DNA of 64,000 nt from CAYUCJ01 sp049282265 (GCA_049282265.1 JBAPTR010000003.1:1-64000); one strand, 5' to 3'; counted from the first letter of the stretch, positions 25,598-35,431 are shown. Program-made: numbers and translations. The notes: generated by a model from the sequence alone, not told the origin.

Positions 25598-27473
25598 GGA
25601 TCTCTACTTTGGCCTTCCTTCGCAAGGCGTCGAGCCAATTCTGATAAGCGGTGTCTTGTTTCAGTTCCATCAAAGAAAAACGAAATTGTTCCTTTTCTTT
25701 TTGGAACGCTGTCTTGTCAATACCTTTGTAGCCTTCCCACCTGACCAACAGGGCTCCGGATGGATTTTCAAATACGCGATCAGGATACCTGTTTTTTTCA
25801 TCCAGGTGAAAGGCTGCCTCTATCAGGTCCCGGTCATTGCCGATCTTGGGGACGGGACCCCGCCTTGTAAAAAAACCGGTGGTCCCCGGCGTTGCCCCTG
25901 ACTCCTTGGCAATCTTTTTCCAGCCCGAACCCTTTTTCAGGGCAGCCAGGTATTTTTCGGCGACCGCCAGGGCCTTCTTGGCGGCAAGAAAGTTGACGAA
26001 GTCCTTTCGCACCGCGTCACTCACCTTGGCCATTTCAGGGAGATAGGATGCCTTTCGGTCTGCAGTCTGGAAAATGTAGAACTTGCCCTTGATTTCCTCC
26101 AAATTGCTGGTCTCGCCCTTGGCGAGGGAGAAGAGGATTGCCTCGAGTTTCTTGTCTCCGCCCAGCCCCGGGATAGGGTCATTTTGTGAAAAATAGCCGG
26201 TCTCCCTGACGGCCAAATGGTTCTCGGGACCATATTTTCTAAGGTCGACCACGTAGGGCATCTGGTCTGTAAGGGACAACCCCTTTTCATGGGCGATATC
26301 GGATGTCCTGTCCTTTTTCAGTATGGTCACAATCTGGCTGCGGACCTCAGCGAGGGGTTTGGTCCTGGCTTCTTTGATGTCTTTCACCTGTATGATATGG
26401 TATCCGAAGCGCGTTTTGACCAGGCCGCTGATTTCACCTTTCTTGAGTTTGAAGGCGGCCTCTTCAAAAGGTTTCACCATATTTCCCTTTGGGAAACAGC
26501 CGAGATCGCCACCCTTGGCCTTTGTGGGGCCTTCGGAGTAGGTCTTGGCCAGGGTGGCAAAATCCTTCCCTTCACGGGCCATTTTCAGGACCTTTTCAGC
26601 CCTTTTTCGGACTTTCGCCTCTTCCTCTTTTGAGGCATTTTCCTTCAGCCTGAACAGGATGTGCGCTGCGCAGACCTGTTTCGGTATCTTGAAGGTGTCC
26701 AGGTTGTAATCATAGTATTCCTTGATCTCACGGTCTGACAACTTGACCTGGCTTTCATAATCTTTAGGATCAACGGTGAGGTAGACGAGCTTTATCTTTT
26801 CAGGCACGCGGTAGCTCTCCCGGTGTTCCTTGAAGAAGGCCTCCATGGGAGCCTGCTCGACTTTCACGGAAGACTTAAAGGGATCGGGTTTTATCTGAAG
26901 GTAGTCGAGCTTTATCTGCTCATGGGTCAGCGTATATTCATCCATCAATTCCTTGTCCGTCACCAGCGTGAATGTGAGGACAAATTGCCTCAACTTTTTC
27001 TGAAGCAGCTGCTGTGAAATATTTTTTTCAAAATCCTCGGGCTTCATGTGGTTCTGATCCAGCAGGGCCTGATAGCGGCGGACATCGAAGTGGCCATCCA
27101 CCTTGAACGCCGGATAGTCCATGATGGTCTTCTGAACCTCTTCCTTGGTCACCTGAAAGCCCAGTCTCGCCGCCTCATGGCTGATAAGCTTCCTGTTGAT
27201 GATATTCTGAAGGGCCCGGTTTTTGAGATCAAGGGCCTTGATGAGATCGTCACTCCATGCGGCCCCGTATTGCCTTTGAAGGCCTTCGATCATGTCCCGG
27301 TATTCCTTGTCATAGGCACGCCTGGTGATCAATTCCCCGTTTACATAAGCCATTTTTGAGACGTGCTGGGAGGTAAAGGAGTAGCCGAAATAAAAGACAA
27401 ACACCAGGCTGATGATTCCTATCAGAAACTTGATGAGCCAGGACTTGGCCTGTTTTCGCATGAGACTCAACAT
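25581..27473 (-). CDS. PpiD-like SurA_N/parvulin periplasmic chaperone
   Basis: This 630-residue membrane-anchored folding factor is close to the length of E. coli PpiD (623). Residues about 13-32 form one membrane anchor (LIKFLIGIISLVFVFYFGY). The SurA-type N-terminal chaperone region follows (VNGELITRRAYDKEYRDMI, VTKEEVQKTIMDYPAF). The parvulin-type isomerase domain lies at about 265-365 (AAHILFRLKENAS, GKDFATLAKTYSEGPTKAKGGDLG, VKTRFGYHIIQV). A second, degenerate parvulin-like region lies near 470-590 (TTGFFTRRGPVPKIG). It helps outer-membrane and secreted proteins fold. Confidence 0.9.
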   Translation of the reverse strand: MLSLMRKQAKSWLIKFLIGIISLVFVFYFGYSFTSQHVSKMAYVNGELITRRAYDKEYRDMIEGLQRQYGAAWSDDLIKALDLKNRALQNIINRKLISHEAARLGFQVTKEEVQKTIMDYPAFKVDGHFDVRRYQALLDQNHMKPEDFEKNISQQLLQKKLRQFVLTFTLVTDKELMDEYTLTHEQIKLDYLQIKPDPFKSSVKVEQAPMEAFFKEHRESYRVPEKIKLVYLTVDPKDYESQVKLSDREIKEYYDYNLDTFKIPKQVCAAHILFRLKENASKEEEAKVRKRAEKVLKMAREGKDFATLAKTYSEGPTKAKGGDLGCFPKGNMVKPFEEAAFKLKKGEISGLVKTRFGYHIIQVKDIKEARTKPLAEVRSQIVTILKKDRTSDIAHEKGLSLTDQMPYVVDLRKYGPENHLAVRETGYFSQNDPIPGLGGDKKLEAILFSLAKGETSNLEEIKGKFYIFQTADRKASYLPEMAKVSDAVRKDFVNFLAAKKALAVAEKYLAALKKGSGWKKIAKESGATPGTTGFFTRRGPVPKIGNDRDLIEAAFHLDEKNRYPDRVFENPSGALLVRWEGYKGIDKTAFQKEKEQFRFSLMELKQDTAYQNWLDALRRKAKVEILTPVG

Positions 27474-27662
27474 CTATTGCTTCCTCCTGCCAAAAGGCAA
27501 TCAAACTTGAGGACACGGCATACCACGATCCACGCATCTTTGTCCATGAGAAAATCGGGAGGGCCGGGCAGGTGATCCGAGCATTCCTGCTTGACAGGGT
27601 GTCGGAGGGTCTTGTAACCTTCCTGATACCAGCAAATTCCATACTGAAACGGACAACTTGCC

Positions 27663-29480
27663 ATGATCAATTTCATTCTGGGCCCCAACATCGGCGGCTA
27701 TGTCAAACAGCACAAGGGATTGATGATAACTGCCATCCTTCTCACGGCCCTTTCCTCCCTATTCGTGGTGGTTCCCGCCTATCTGCTCCAGCCCTTCGTG
27801 GATGAAGGGATGAAGGCCGGGACGAATCCGGTCAGCTGGAAGATACCATGGATCGCCTTTAAGACCGGTTCTTGGCTTTCATGGCACCGCACAGAACTGG
27901 TTATCGTGGACCATATCTCTCCCAACAGACTCCTCTTTGTCCTCACCCTGGTGGCATTTGTATCGGTGGTATGTAAATCCATCACCATCTATCTGGGGGG
28001 CCTTTCAGCCGTGGCATTCTCCAACAGGGCCGTTAGGTCCTTGCGAATCGACCTATTTCGAAAGTTCACCTTTCTGTCCCAGGGATTCCATCAGAAGACC
28101 AGGTCCGGTGAACTGATCGCCAGGGCCACTGCCGATCTTACGGTCATGCAGGGACGTGTTTCCCGCATCGTCATCGGGCTCATCCAGCATCCCTTGACCA
28201 TAATCGTATTTCTCATCTATCTGCTTGTCATGAACTACAGGCTTACCTTGCTGGTCTTTGTGGCAGTTCCCCTGATCGTTGGTCTCGTCAGGCTTTTCGG
28301 AAGGAAGGTGAAGAAGCATGCCATCCGTGTCCAGGATGCCACGGCGGAGGTCACTTCCGCATACCATGAAGGCCTCGTCTGCCTCAAAGTGATACAGGGC
28401 TTTTCAAAAGGGGAGTCGGAGGTGGAAAAATTCCGCGGCCTGGCGTATCGCCTGTACCACAGGGTCATGCACTGGAGCCGGTGGAATCTCGGTCTGGGTC
28501 CACTCATGGATGCCACGCTCTTCCTGGTTCTCCCCGGCGTCCTGGTGGTCGGGAAGGTCTATTTTCACCACTCCCTGGGGGAACTCATGTCCATGGTGTA
28601 TGCCTTTTCCCGTGTCTATGCACCCACAAAGAAACTGGCCACGGTAAACAACGATCTCAAGACGCTGCAGGGTGCAACAGAACGGGTCTTCAGTATCATG
28701 AAAACGGAATCGGACATCAGGGACCAAACAAGGGCCGGCACACTTCCCCGACACGAAAGGGACATCCTGTTCGAGGATGTGAGCTTCGGCTATTCTTCCG
28801 GTGCGAAAGTGCTGGATCATGTTTCCTTTGAGGTCAGGGCAGGAGAAATGGTTGCATTTGTCGGCTCGACCGGTGCCGGTAAGAGCACCCTCCTGGATCT
28901 TGTCCCCAGGTTCTACGACGTGACGGAGGGGTGTATCACCATCGATGGCAGGGATATCAGGGAGGTGACCCTGTCGTCCCTCCGGAGCCAGATCAGCATT
29001 GTGAACCAGGAGGTCCTCCTCTTTCACGATACCATTGCCGGGAATATCGCCTATGGGCGCCCCGACGCGTCTGAAGAGGACATGATAGACGCGGCCCGAA
29101 AGGCCCAGGCCCACGACTTTATCATGGCCCAGCCGCAGGGTTACCAGACGGTGGTGGGCGACCAGGGAACCCTCTTGTCCGGAGGACAACGCCAGAGAAT
29201 CGCCATCGCGAGGGCCATCCTGACCAATCCCGCCATTCTTATCCTGGATGAGGCCGCCTCCGCACTGGACGCAGAGAGTGAGCAGCTTGTACAGGACGCC
29301 ATTGAAAGACTAAAAGGCGGCCCCACCATCCTCGTGGTTGCGCATCGCCTCAGTACCGTGAGAAAGGCCAACAGGATCTATGTGTTGGAGCAGGGACGGA
29401 TCGTGGAGTCGGGATCGCAGGAAGACCTGTTGAAACAGAACGGCCGCTTCCGCCACCTGCATGACCTGCAGTTCACGTGA
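27663..29480 (+). CDS. msbA: Lipid A/phospholipid ABC exporter MsbA
   Basis: This 605-residue half-transporter has an N-terminal membrane domain of six segments (ITAILLTALSSLFVVVPAYLL onward) fused to an ATPase. Walker A is GSTGAGKST (about 400), the Q-loop NQEVLLF, the signature LSGGQRQRIAIARAI (about 505), Walker B ILILDEAASALD (about 525) and the H-switch VVAHRLST. It flips lipid A core or similar lipids across the inner membrane as a homodimer. An insert after the first membrane segment (about 55-85) is longer than in E. coli. The next gene starts 160 bp downstream. Confidence 0.88.
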   Translation: MINFILGPNIGGYVKQHKGLMITAILLTALSSLFVVVPAYLLQPFVDEGMKAGTNPVSWKIPWIAFKTGSWLSWHRTELVIVDHISPNRLLFVLTLVAFVSVVCKSITIYLGGLSAVAFSNRAVRSLRIDLFRKFTFLSQGFHQKTRSGELIARATADLTVMQGRVSRIVIGLIQHPLTIIVFLIYLLVMNYRLTLLVFVAVPLIVGLVRLFGRKVKKHAIRVQDATAEVTSAYHEGLVCLKVIQGFSKGESEVEKFRGLAYRLYHRVMHWSRWNLGLGPLMDATLFLVLPGVLVVGKVYFHHSLGELMSMVYAFSRVYAPTKKLATVNNDLKTLQGATERVFSIMKTESDIRDQTRAGTLPRHERDILFEDVSFGYSSGAKVLDHVSFEVRAGEMVAFVGSTGAGKSTLLDLVPRFYDVTEGCITIDGRDIREVTLSSLRSQISIVNQEVLLFHDTIAGNIAYGRPDASEEDMIDAARKAQAHDFIMAQPQGYQTVVGDQGTLLSGGQRQRIAIARAILTNPAILILDEAASALDAESEQLVQDAIERLKGGPTILVVAHRLSTVRKANRIYVLEQGRIVESGSQEDLLKQNGRFRHLHDLQFT

Positions 29481-29544
29481 TATGAGGCGTAGGGCGAGGA
29501 AGCTGGAGAGTTCATAGATTTTGGCTGGGCGAAGCGCTGAATCT

Positions 29545-29574
29545 TTTTCCTCTGCCGATGTCGGCAGAGGAAAA
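29545..29574. repeat. Perfect 14-bp hairpin
   Basis: TTTTCCTCTGCCGA (29545-29558) pairs perfectly with TCGGCAGAGGAAAA (29561-29574) around a 2-base centre. It is followed by G/T-rich sequence (GTGTGCGTCTGCGTGG). There is no T-run on either strand, so it is not a standard terminator; it may be a repeat-type palindrome between msbA and the next gene. Confidence 0.5.
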
Positions 29575-29639
29575 GTCTGTGTGCGTCTGCGTGGGTCTGC
29601 GGCCAAGAAATACAAACGCATGGGGCGAAGGGTGTACAG

Positions 29640-30914
29640 ATGAAGGCACGGAATCCCGAAGGAATCATGAAGGCCCTGATAGAAAAGGGCGTAAACATCC
29701 CCAGCCCCGAGAGTGTGGAGATTGGGCCCGAGGTCAATCCCGAACGCATCTCAGGGGAAGGAGTGACCATCCACGCAGGCTGCAGGATATTCGGCTCGAG
29801 GACCCTGCTCTTGACGGGCGTGGAACTGGGGGAAGAGGCGCCGGTCACCATCAGAGACTGTTTTGTGGGACGGGAAGCAAGACTCAAGGGGGGCTCATTT
29901 GAAGCCTCCTGTTTCCTGGAGGAGACGAGCATGGGGTCAGGCGCACAGGTGCGGGCCGGTTGTCTCCTGGAAGAGGGGGCCAGGGGAGGCCATGCCGTCG
30001 GCCTCAAGCAGACCATCCTTTTCCCTTTTGTGACCCTGGGCAGCCTGATTAATTTTTGTGACTGCCTGATGGCCGGCGGAACGGATGCCCGGAATCACAG
30101 CGAAGTGGGCAGCAGTTACGTCCACTTCAACTATACACCGAACCGGGACAAGGCGACCGCTTCTCTCATCGGGGATGTCCCGGCGGGTGTCATGGTCAAC
30201 CAGCCGCCCATTTTCCTGGGAGGCCAGGGTGGCATAGTGGGTCCGGTGAGGATAGGGTACGGGATAGCGGTGGCGGCAGGCGTCATCGTCCGAAAGGACC
30301 TGCTCCGGGAAGGTGCGATGGTCCTTGCCCAGTCCATTCCCAAAAGAACCATCCCATTTCACCCCGGACTCTACACCGGCCTGCCTCGGCTCATCGATCA
30401 GAATGTCCTCTACCTGGCAAACCTCATCGCCTTCCACAGATGGTACCTGGACATCAGGTCCCGCTTCATGAGACAGGGGGCTATGGAAAAGGCCCTGCTT
30501 GAAGGGGCTGTGGACGTCATCTTGATGGGGGTCAAAGAGCGTCTCAAACGTCTCGGGGAAGTGGCAGCACACATGCCCCGGTCCATTGAAATTCATAAGT
30601 CCCTGTCCGGCAGGCCGTCAGGGGATGTGACCGTGGAGAGAAAACGGAAATTTCTCGACCAATGGCCCCGTTTGGAGAAGATTTTTCTGGAAGGCCTGGA
30701 GGATAGGGGAGATGCGGACCTGAAAACGAGCTTTATGGCCGCTGTTGATCGCGGGATTGAGAGGCAGGGGCCACGTTATCTGGAGGTGATCAAGGGATTG
30801 GATGAAAGAGAGGCCGGAGCAGGAACGGCCTGGCTTCAGGGACTGGTGGATGGTATCGGGCAAAGAATCCATGGTGCCCTGACCTCACTCCCGCACGGGG
30901 GAAATGGAAAATGA
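29640..30914 (+). CDS. GlmU-like left-handed beta-helix protein
   Basis: In this 424-residue protein, residues about 20-240 form hexapeptide-repeat turns of a left-handed beta helix (RISGEGVTIHAGCRIFGSRTLL, NHSEVGSSYVHFNYTPNRDKAT, GVMVNQPPIFLGGQGGIVGP), similar to the C-terminal acetyltransferase half of GlmU, including a P-x-R-D-K-A-T-like active-site region. Residues 240-424 are helical and of unknown function. No nucleotidyltransferase half is present. The stop overlaps the glmM start by 4 bp, so it is coupled to phosphoglucosamine mutase, pointing to UDP-GlcNAc or related sugar-nucleotide synthesis. The exact reaction is not shown. Confidence 0.7.
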   Translation: MKARNPEGIMKALIEKGVNIPSPESVEIGPEVNPERISGEGVTIHAGCRIFGSRTLLLTGVELGEEAPVTIRDCFVGREARLKGGSFEASCFLEETSMGSGAQVRAGCLLEEGARGGHAVGLKQTILFPFVTLGSLINFCDCLMAGGTDARNHSEVGSSYVHFNYTPNRDKATASLIGDVPAGVMVNQPPIFLGGQGGIVGPVRIGYGIAVAAGVIVRKDLLREGAMVLAQSIPKRTIPFHPGLYTGLPRLIDQNVLYLANLIAFHRWYLDIRSRFMRQGAMEKALLEGAVDVILMGVKERLKRLGEVAAHMPRSIEIHKSLSGRPSGDVTVERKRKFLDQWPRLEKIFLEGLEDRGDADLKTSFMAAVDRGIERQGPRYLEVIKGLDEREAGAGTAWLQGLVDGIGQRIHGALTSLPHGGNGK

Positions 30915-32281
30915 GCAACCTCTTCGGTACGGACGGCATCCGAGGTATTGCCAACGCCTATCCCATCACCCCGGAGGTGGGCGTCAGGCTGGGGCGGGCC
31001 GTCGTCCGTCGCTGCCGTCGGAAGGGAACCCCCTGTTCCGCGGTCATCGGCAGGGATACCAGAGCGTCGGGTCAGATGCTGGCCCTTGCGGTCGCTTCGG
31101 GCGTTCTTTCGGCCGGTGGGAACGCCTATATGGTGGGGCAGGTTCCCACACCGGGCGTGGCCTATTTGACGCGGAGTTTCCGGGCGGGCATGGGCATCGT
31201 TATTTCCGCATCTCACAACCCCCATGAATATAACGGTTTCAAGCTTTTTTCTTCGAAAGGTTTCAAGCTTTCGGAAGATGAAGAGACGGGGATCGAGGAA
31301 CGTATTCATGCATCGGAAGCTCCTCATTCTGAAACCCATCCTGGCCGGGCGGAATTTCCGAAAGAGACCTGGCGGCAATGCGTGGGATACCTGGAAAGGA
31401 GCTTTCCGGACCACCTGACGCTTAAAGGGACAAAGCTCGTGCTCGACTGCGCCAACGGCGCGGCCTTCCAGGTGGCCCCGGCTCTATTCGAGAGGCTGGG
31501 CGCCACGGCGGTGATCCTGTCCTCCGTTCCTGACGGGATAAATATCAACGATCATTGCGGATCTCAATACCCGGAGGCGGTGAGAGAGGAGGTCCTGAAA
31601 ACCGGTGCCCAGGCCGGGCTGGCCTTTGACGGGGACGGTGACAGGCTCGTGGCCGTGGACGAAAAGGGTTCCATCTTCACTGGAGACCAGATCCTTGCCA
31701 TCTGCGCGGGGATGTTGAAAGGGCAGGATGCCCTGCAAAACAACCTGGTGGTGAGCACCATCATGAGCAATATGGGCCTGGGGTTCGCCCTGAGGGAAAT
31801 GGGTATACAACTGGCAACCACGGGCGTGGGAGATCGCCACGTCATGGAGGCCATGAAGGAAAGGAAGGCCATAGTCGGGGGTGAGGAATCGGGTCACATC
31901 ATTTTCTTGAATCATCATACCACCGGCGATGGCATTCTTTCGGCCCTCCAGCTCCTTTCCGCCATGCAGTGGTTTGACAAGCCGCTCTCGGAACTGGGAA
32001 GAATGATGACGGTATTCCCCCAGGCCCTCCTGAACGTTCCGGTCAGGGAAAAGCGGGAATTTGCCGCCGTGCCGGGGTTGCCGGAGGTCATTCGGCACGT
32101 GGAGGAGGCCCTCGGGTCCCGGGGAAGGGTCGTGGTGCGCTATTCCGGTACCGAGCCCCTTTGCCGAGTCATGGTGGAAGGAGAAAACAAGGACGATGTT
32201 GAGCGGTATGCCGAAGAGATAGCTGGGGTTATAGGGCAGGCCTTATCTTATTCAAACTCTTCGGACTCATCTGCCGGGTAA
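30911..32281 (+). CDS. glmM: Phosphoglucosamine mutase
   Basis: This 456-residue enzyme interconverts glucosamine-6-P and glucosamine-1-P for peptidoglycan and LPS. Motifs: FGTDGIRG at the N-terminus, phosphoserine loop VISASHNPHEYNGFKLF (S about 100), magnesium loop AFDGDGDRL, specificity loop GGEESGHI and phosphate-binding RYSGTEPLCRVMVEG. The SASHNP and GEESGH features favour GlmM over other phosphohexomutases. It overlaps the upstream gene (ATGA) and its last 34 bp overlap the convergent gene at 32248. Confidence 0.9.
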   Translation: MSNLFGTDGIRGIANAYPITPEVGVRLGRAVVRRCRRKGTPCSAVIGRDTRASGQMLALAVASGVLSAGGNAYMVGQVPTPGVAYLTRSFRAGMGIVISASHNPHEYNGFKLFSSKGFKLSEDEETGIEERIHASEAPHSETHPGRAEFPKETWRQCVGYLERSFPDHLTLKGTKLVLDCANGAAFQVAPALFERLGATAVILSSVPDGININDHCGSQYPEAVREEVLKTGAQAGLAFDGDGDRLVAVDEKGSIFTGDQILAICAGMLKGQDALQNNLVVSTIMSNMGLGFALREMGIQLATTGVGDRHVMEAMKERKAIVGGEESGHIIFLNHHTTGDGILSALQLLSAMQWFDKPLSELGRMMTVFPQALLNVPVREKREFAAVPGLPEVIRHVEEALGSRGRVVVRYSGTEPLCRVMVEGENKDDVERYAEEIAGVIGQALSYSNSSDSSAG

Positions 32282-33153
32282 AACAGAAAGAGACTCTCTT
32301 CCCTGATCTTTTCCGGATCCTCTCGGAGGAGGTACGCCTCGGCATCCTTTCGAAAGCCCCTGGCCTCTATTTCCATGGCCCCAAGCTGTTCGGCCGCCCC
32401 TGAATCCCTCAAAAGCACCTTGGTTTCGAGGAAAAGTTTTTCGCTTCCACAGAGGAGGGTGCCTTCTTGGATAATCTTACAGGCCAGTTTGTGGCGGAAG
32501 GTATCAAAGCGGACCTGTTCCCGGACCCTGGATATCCTTTTGACGACGTAATCAATTTCCTCCCGCAGATGGGGGGTAATGAGCAACCGGTATTTCTCGT
32601 GAAAGATGGCATCGTCCAACCGTTTCATTCGTTTTTCCGGGAAGTCGTCGGGCACAATCACGACGATATCCAAATCCGAACCGTTCACCAGCTTCCCCGT
32701 ACTCCGCTCCGGCCTGGGCACGTCATGGGCCATGTTGTATACAATATCCCCGGCTATGATAAAGCAGACCTCTTCCTTGAGCGAGGTTTCACTGTCCAGG
32801 CGGCCCGCAAGGGCGGACATGGTCAGATAGGCAAGGTCGAGTTTGGAGCGGCTCACGCCTTCAATATGGGTTTCCCGTTCCCGGCACTTTTCCTGAACAG
32901 CCTTCTCCTGCCCTGACAGGCCGACAACGCTGTAGGTGAGGAACTCCCTGAAGATGGATGGGGAAAGTCTGGCAAATCCCGGAATCCTCCGATCCAGCCG
33001 GAGGTATTGGGACCCCAGGGTATGGATGACGAGTCCCTCTGAAAGGTGGCAGGTCCGCCACAACAGGCGCCCGTCTCCTCCCAACTGATTCCACAAGTCG
33101 GAACCCAGGAGAGGTCCGGTTTTTCCAAGGAGACTCAGGATTTGCTTTTCCAT
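32248..33153 (-). CDS. Nucleotidyltransferase-like protein
   Basis: This 301-residue protein starts at ATG 33153; the longer frame to 33522 is thiL shadow. Residues 1-50 look like a winged-helix segment (EKQILSLLGKTGPLLGSDLWNQL). A nucleotidyltransferase-fold core follows with the G-S-x-L-D pattern VNGSDLDIVVIVPDDF (about 140-155) and a downstream IDYVVKRI carrying a possible third acid. The match to characterised enzymes is weak, so it may be a MNT-like or regulatory protein. It is divergent from thiL by 67 bp. Confidence 0.6.
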   Translation of the reverse strand: MEKQILSLLGKTGPLLGSDLWNQLGGDGRLLWRTCHLSEGLVIHTLGSQYLRLDRRIPGFARLSPSIFREFLTYSVVGLSGQEKAVQEKCRERETHIEGVSRSKLDLAYLTMSALAGRLDSETSLKEEVCFIIAGDIVYNMAHDVPRPERSTGKLVNGSDLDIVVIVPDDFPEKRMKRLDDAIFHEKYRLLITPHLREEIDYVVKRISRVREQVRFDTFRHKLACKIIQEGTLLCGSEKLFLETKVLLRDSGAAEQLGAMEIEARGFRKDAEAYLLREDPEKIREESLFLFYPADESEEFE

Positions 33154-33220
33154 TTGAGAGATTCTATCATGGAAGGGATTAAACGGACAAGCTGTAAACA
33201 CCCCGGAGGAAGAGAAAGGC

Positions 33221-34243
33221 ATGGATCGAGAACAGAAGACCATTGAAGATATGGGGGAATTCGGGTTTATCCGATCCATTATGAAAGGTTGCCTCCATTC
33301 CCCCGAGGGTGTCATCCAGGGCATAGGCGATGACTGCGCGGTCATGGGCCCGTATGGCGGAAAAGTCCTCTTGTTCACCACGGACCTCTTGATAGAGGAT
33401 CGCCATTTCCTCATGAAAAAGACCTCGCCCTTTGAACTGGGCTGGAAGGCCATAGCCGTCAACCTGAGTGATATTGCGGCCATGGGTGGCAGGGCCAGAC
33501 ACGTGTTCGTCTCTCTCGCCATCCCGTCTCACACGGGGGCAACCTTTCTCAATGGGCTCTATGACGGCATGAAGGACCTATGCCGCCGTTACGGGGTCAA
33601 TCTTCTGGGAGGGGACACGTCATCCTCACCCGGGGGAGTTTTCATCAGTGTGGCGGCCATGGGGGAAATGGCGGAAGAGGAGGTCCTTTACCGGAAAGGG
33701 GCCTCTCCGGGCGACCTCATCTACGTAACGGGTGGCCTGGGCGGCTCAGCAGCCGGTCTGAAGCTGCTCAAAGGGGAGTTATCCTGCCCTGAAGTATCCG
33801 GGAAGGCCCTGGTTGCCTTGCACAACCGCCCGGAGCCCCGGTTGGCCGCCGGACGGTTGATCGCGGAATCCCGGGCCGCCTCCGCCATGATAGACGTGAG
33901 TGACGGACTCCTGGCGGACCTCCGTCACATCTGTGAAGCAAGCCATGCGGGAGCGCGAATCTTTAGGGAACACCTCCCCGTCTCAGGAGAACTCCACTCC
34001 CTATGCCGGGGCCGGGACACGGATCCCCGCGAACTGGCACTTCATGGCGGTGAGGATTACCAGCTCCTCTTCACCGTGCCGCGGAAAAACAGACAGCGCA
34101 TTGAGAGGGTCATGGAAGATGCAGGGACCTGCCCCATCACCCGGGTGGGTGAGATGACGAAGGGGAAGGAGGTCAGGGTGGTCACCGGAGACGGGGCTGA
34201 GGAAGAGCGGGTCAGCGAGGGATTTGATCACTTTCGTTCATGA
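33221..34243 (+). CDS. thiL: Thiamine-monophosphate kinase
   Basis: This 340-residue enzyme makes thiamine diphosphate from thiamine monophosphate and ATP. Typical AIR-synthase-fold motifs: GIGDDCAVMG, LFTTDLLIEDRHF, GWKAIAVNLSDIAAMGG, LLGGDTSSSPGG, VTGGLGGSAAGLKLL, MIDVSDGLLADLRHIC and LHGGEDYQLLFTV. The start has GGAGGAAG 9 bases upstream. It is convergent with the CNNM-type gene (23 bp between stops). No other thiamine genes are in the window. Confidence 0.93.
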   Translation: MDREQKTIEDMGEFGFIRSIMKGCLHSPEGVIQGIGDDCAVMGPYGGKVLLFTTDLLIEDRHFLMKKTSPFELGWKAIAVNLSDIAAMGGRARHVFVSLAIPSHTGATFLNGLYDGMKDLCRRYGVNLLGGDTSSSPGGVFISVAAMGEMAEEEVLYRKGASPGDLIYVTGGLGGSAAGLKLLKGELSCPEVSGKALVALHNRPEPRLAAGRLIAESRAASAMIDVSDGLLADLRHICEASHAGARIFREHLPVSGELHSLCRGRDTDPRELALHGGEDYQLLFTVPRKNRQRIERVMEDAGTCPITRVGEMTKGKEVRVVTGDGAEEERVSEGFDHFRS

Positions 34244-34266
34244 GATTGATGACTTCATAAAAGGCA

Positions 34267-35313
34267 TCATTTTTCGGGTTCCCGAACACTGTTCACGAGA
34301 TCGTCCCGTCGTTTCCTGGCCAACTCCCGCTTGTCGGCCACCTCATCGGATTCATCCACGATTTCACGGCCCAGGATCTCTTCAAGGATGTCCTCGAGGG
34401 TGATGACACCGGCCATGCCGCCATATTCATCAAGGACTACGAAGAGGTGCTGCCTGAGCTCCAGGAACTCCGCCAATACCCGATTCAATGCGGAGGTTTC
34501 AGCGACAAAATGGACGGGTCGCATGAGCTCTGCCAGGCCTACTTCTTCTCTTCCGTGGGAAAGGGCGATGAAGAGTTCCTTTGTGAGAACAATGCCGACC
34601 ACGTCCTCCTGGTCGCGATCATAAACCGGAAATCGGCTGTGTTCCCACTTTGTGGCCATTTCACAGGCCTCCTTCAAAGTGAGATGCTCGTTGAGGGAAA
34701 AAATAACGGTTCTGGGAGTCATCACGTCCCTGGCCGTCTTGTTCTGAAGGGTAAGGATGTTTTCTATGGCCTTTTCCTGGTAGGGTCTTATCCCTCCCGA
34801 ATGGAGGCTCATGCGTGCCATGATCCTGATTTCTTCCGGCGTGATGGCCTCCTCAACCTGCCCCCTGGTAATGAGGCCTGTCACCATACCGCTGAGCCAG
34901 ACGACGGGCGTCATGAGAAATATGAGGGCCCGGAGAGGATAGGCCACCAGGGGGACCAGGGATCTTCCGTAGATGACCCCGGCGGTCTTGGGGACGATTT
35001 CCGAAAAGATGAGAATGGACAGGGTGAAAAGGGCGGAGAACCAGACCAGGGACTGGTGTCCGAATACGATGCCGGCCGCCGACCCGGCAAAGGCGGCGCC
35101 TGCAGTGGCGGCGATGGTGTTGAGAGAGAGGACGGCGGCTATGGGCTTTTGCACATCACCGCGCATCTTCTGAAACAGGATGGCCGTCTTTTTCCCTGTC
35201 CTGGCCGCGGCTTCCACATGTCCCCGGGGAACGGAATAGAGAACCGCCTCGAACAGAGAACACACGGCGGATATGAATAATGCCAGACCTACCGCAAGCA
35301 CCAGTTGAGTCAT
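34267..35313 (-). CDS. CNNM/CorC-type transporter-like protein (DUF21 + CBS pair)
   Basis: This 348-residue protein has an N-terminal DUF21 membrane domain with three or four segments (TQLVLAVGLALFISAVCSLFEA, LSLNTIAATAGAAFAG, FSEIVPKTAGVIYG), then two CBS domains (RDVMTPRTVIFSLNEH, HLFVVLDEYGGMAGVITLEDILEEILG). Homologues move Mg2+ or other cations. The C-terminal CorC_HlyC domain found in longer relatives is absent; the protein ends in a charged tail. The start ATG 35313 follows GGAGG; an upstream in-frame start at 35349 has none. Confidence 0.82.
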   Translation of the reverse strand: MTQLVLAVGLALFISAVCSLFEAVLYSVPRGHVEAAARTGKKTAILFQKMRGDVQKPIAAVLSLNTIAATAGAAFAGSAAGIVFGHQSLVWFSALFTLSILIFSEIVPKTAGVIYGRSLVPLVAYPLRALIFLMTPVVWLSGMVTGLITRGQVEEAITPEEIRIMARMSLHSGGIRPYQEKAIENILTLQNKTARDVMTPRTVIFSLNEHLTLKEACEMATKWEHSRFPVYDRDQEDVVGIVLTKELFIALSHGREEVGLAELMRPVHFVAETSALNRVLAEFLELRQHLFVVLDEYGGMAGVITLEDILEEILGREIVDESDEVADKRELARKRRDDLVNSVREPEK

Positions 35314-35431
35314 GATTGATTCAGCCTCCTCTATAGCTCGTTGGTTCAAAGTTCAAAGGTTCAGGGTTCACGGTTCAGACCCTCCCATTGGTTTGCGTGC
35401 ACGTCCCTTAGCGTGATAGATGACTTCTATC

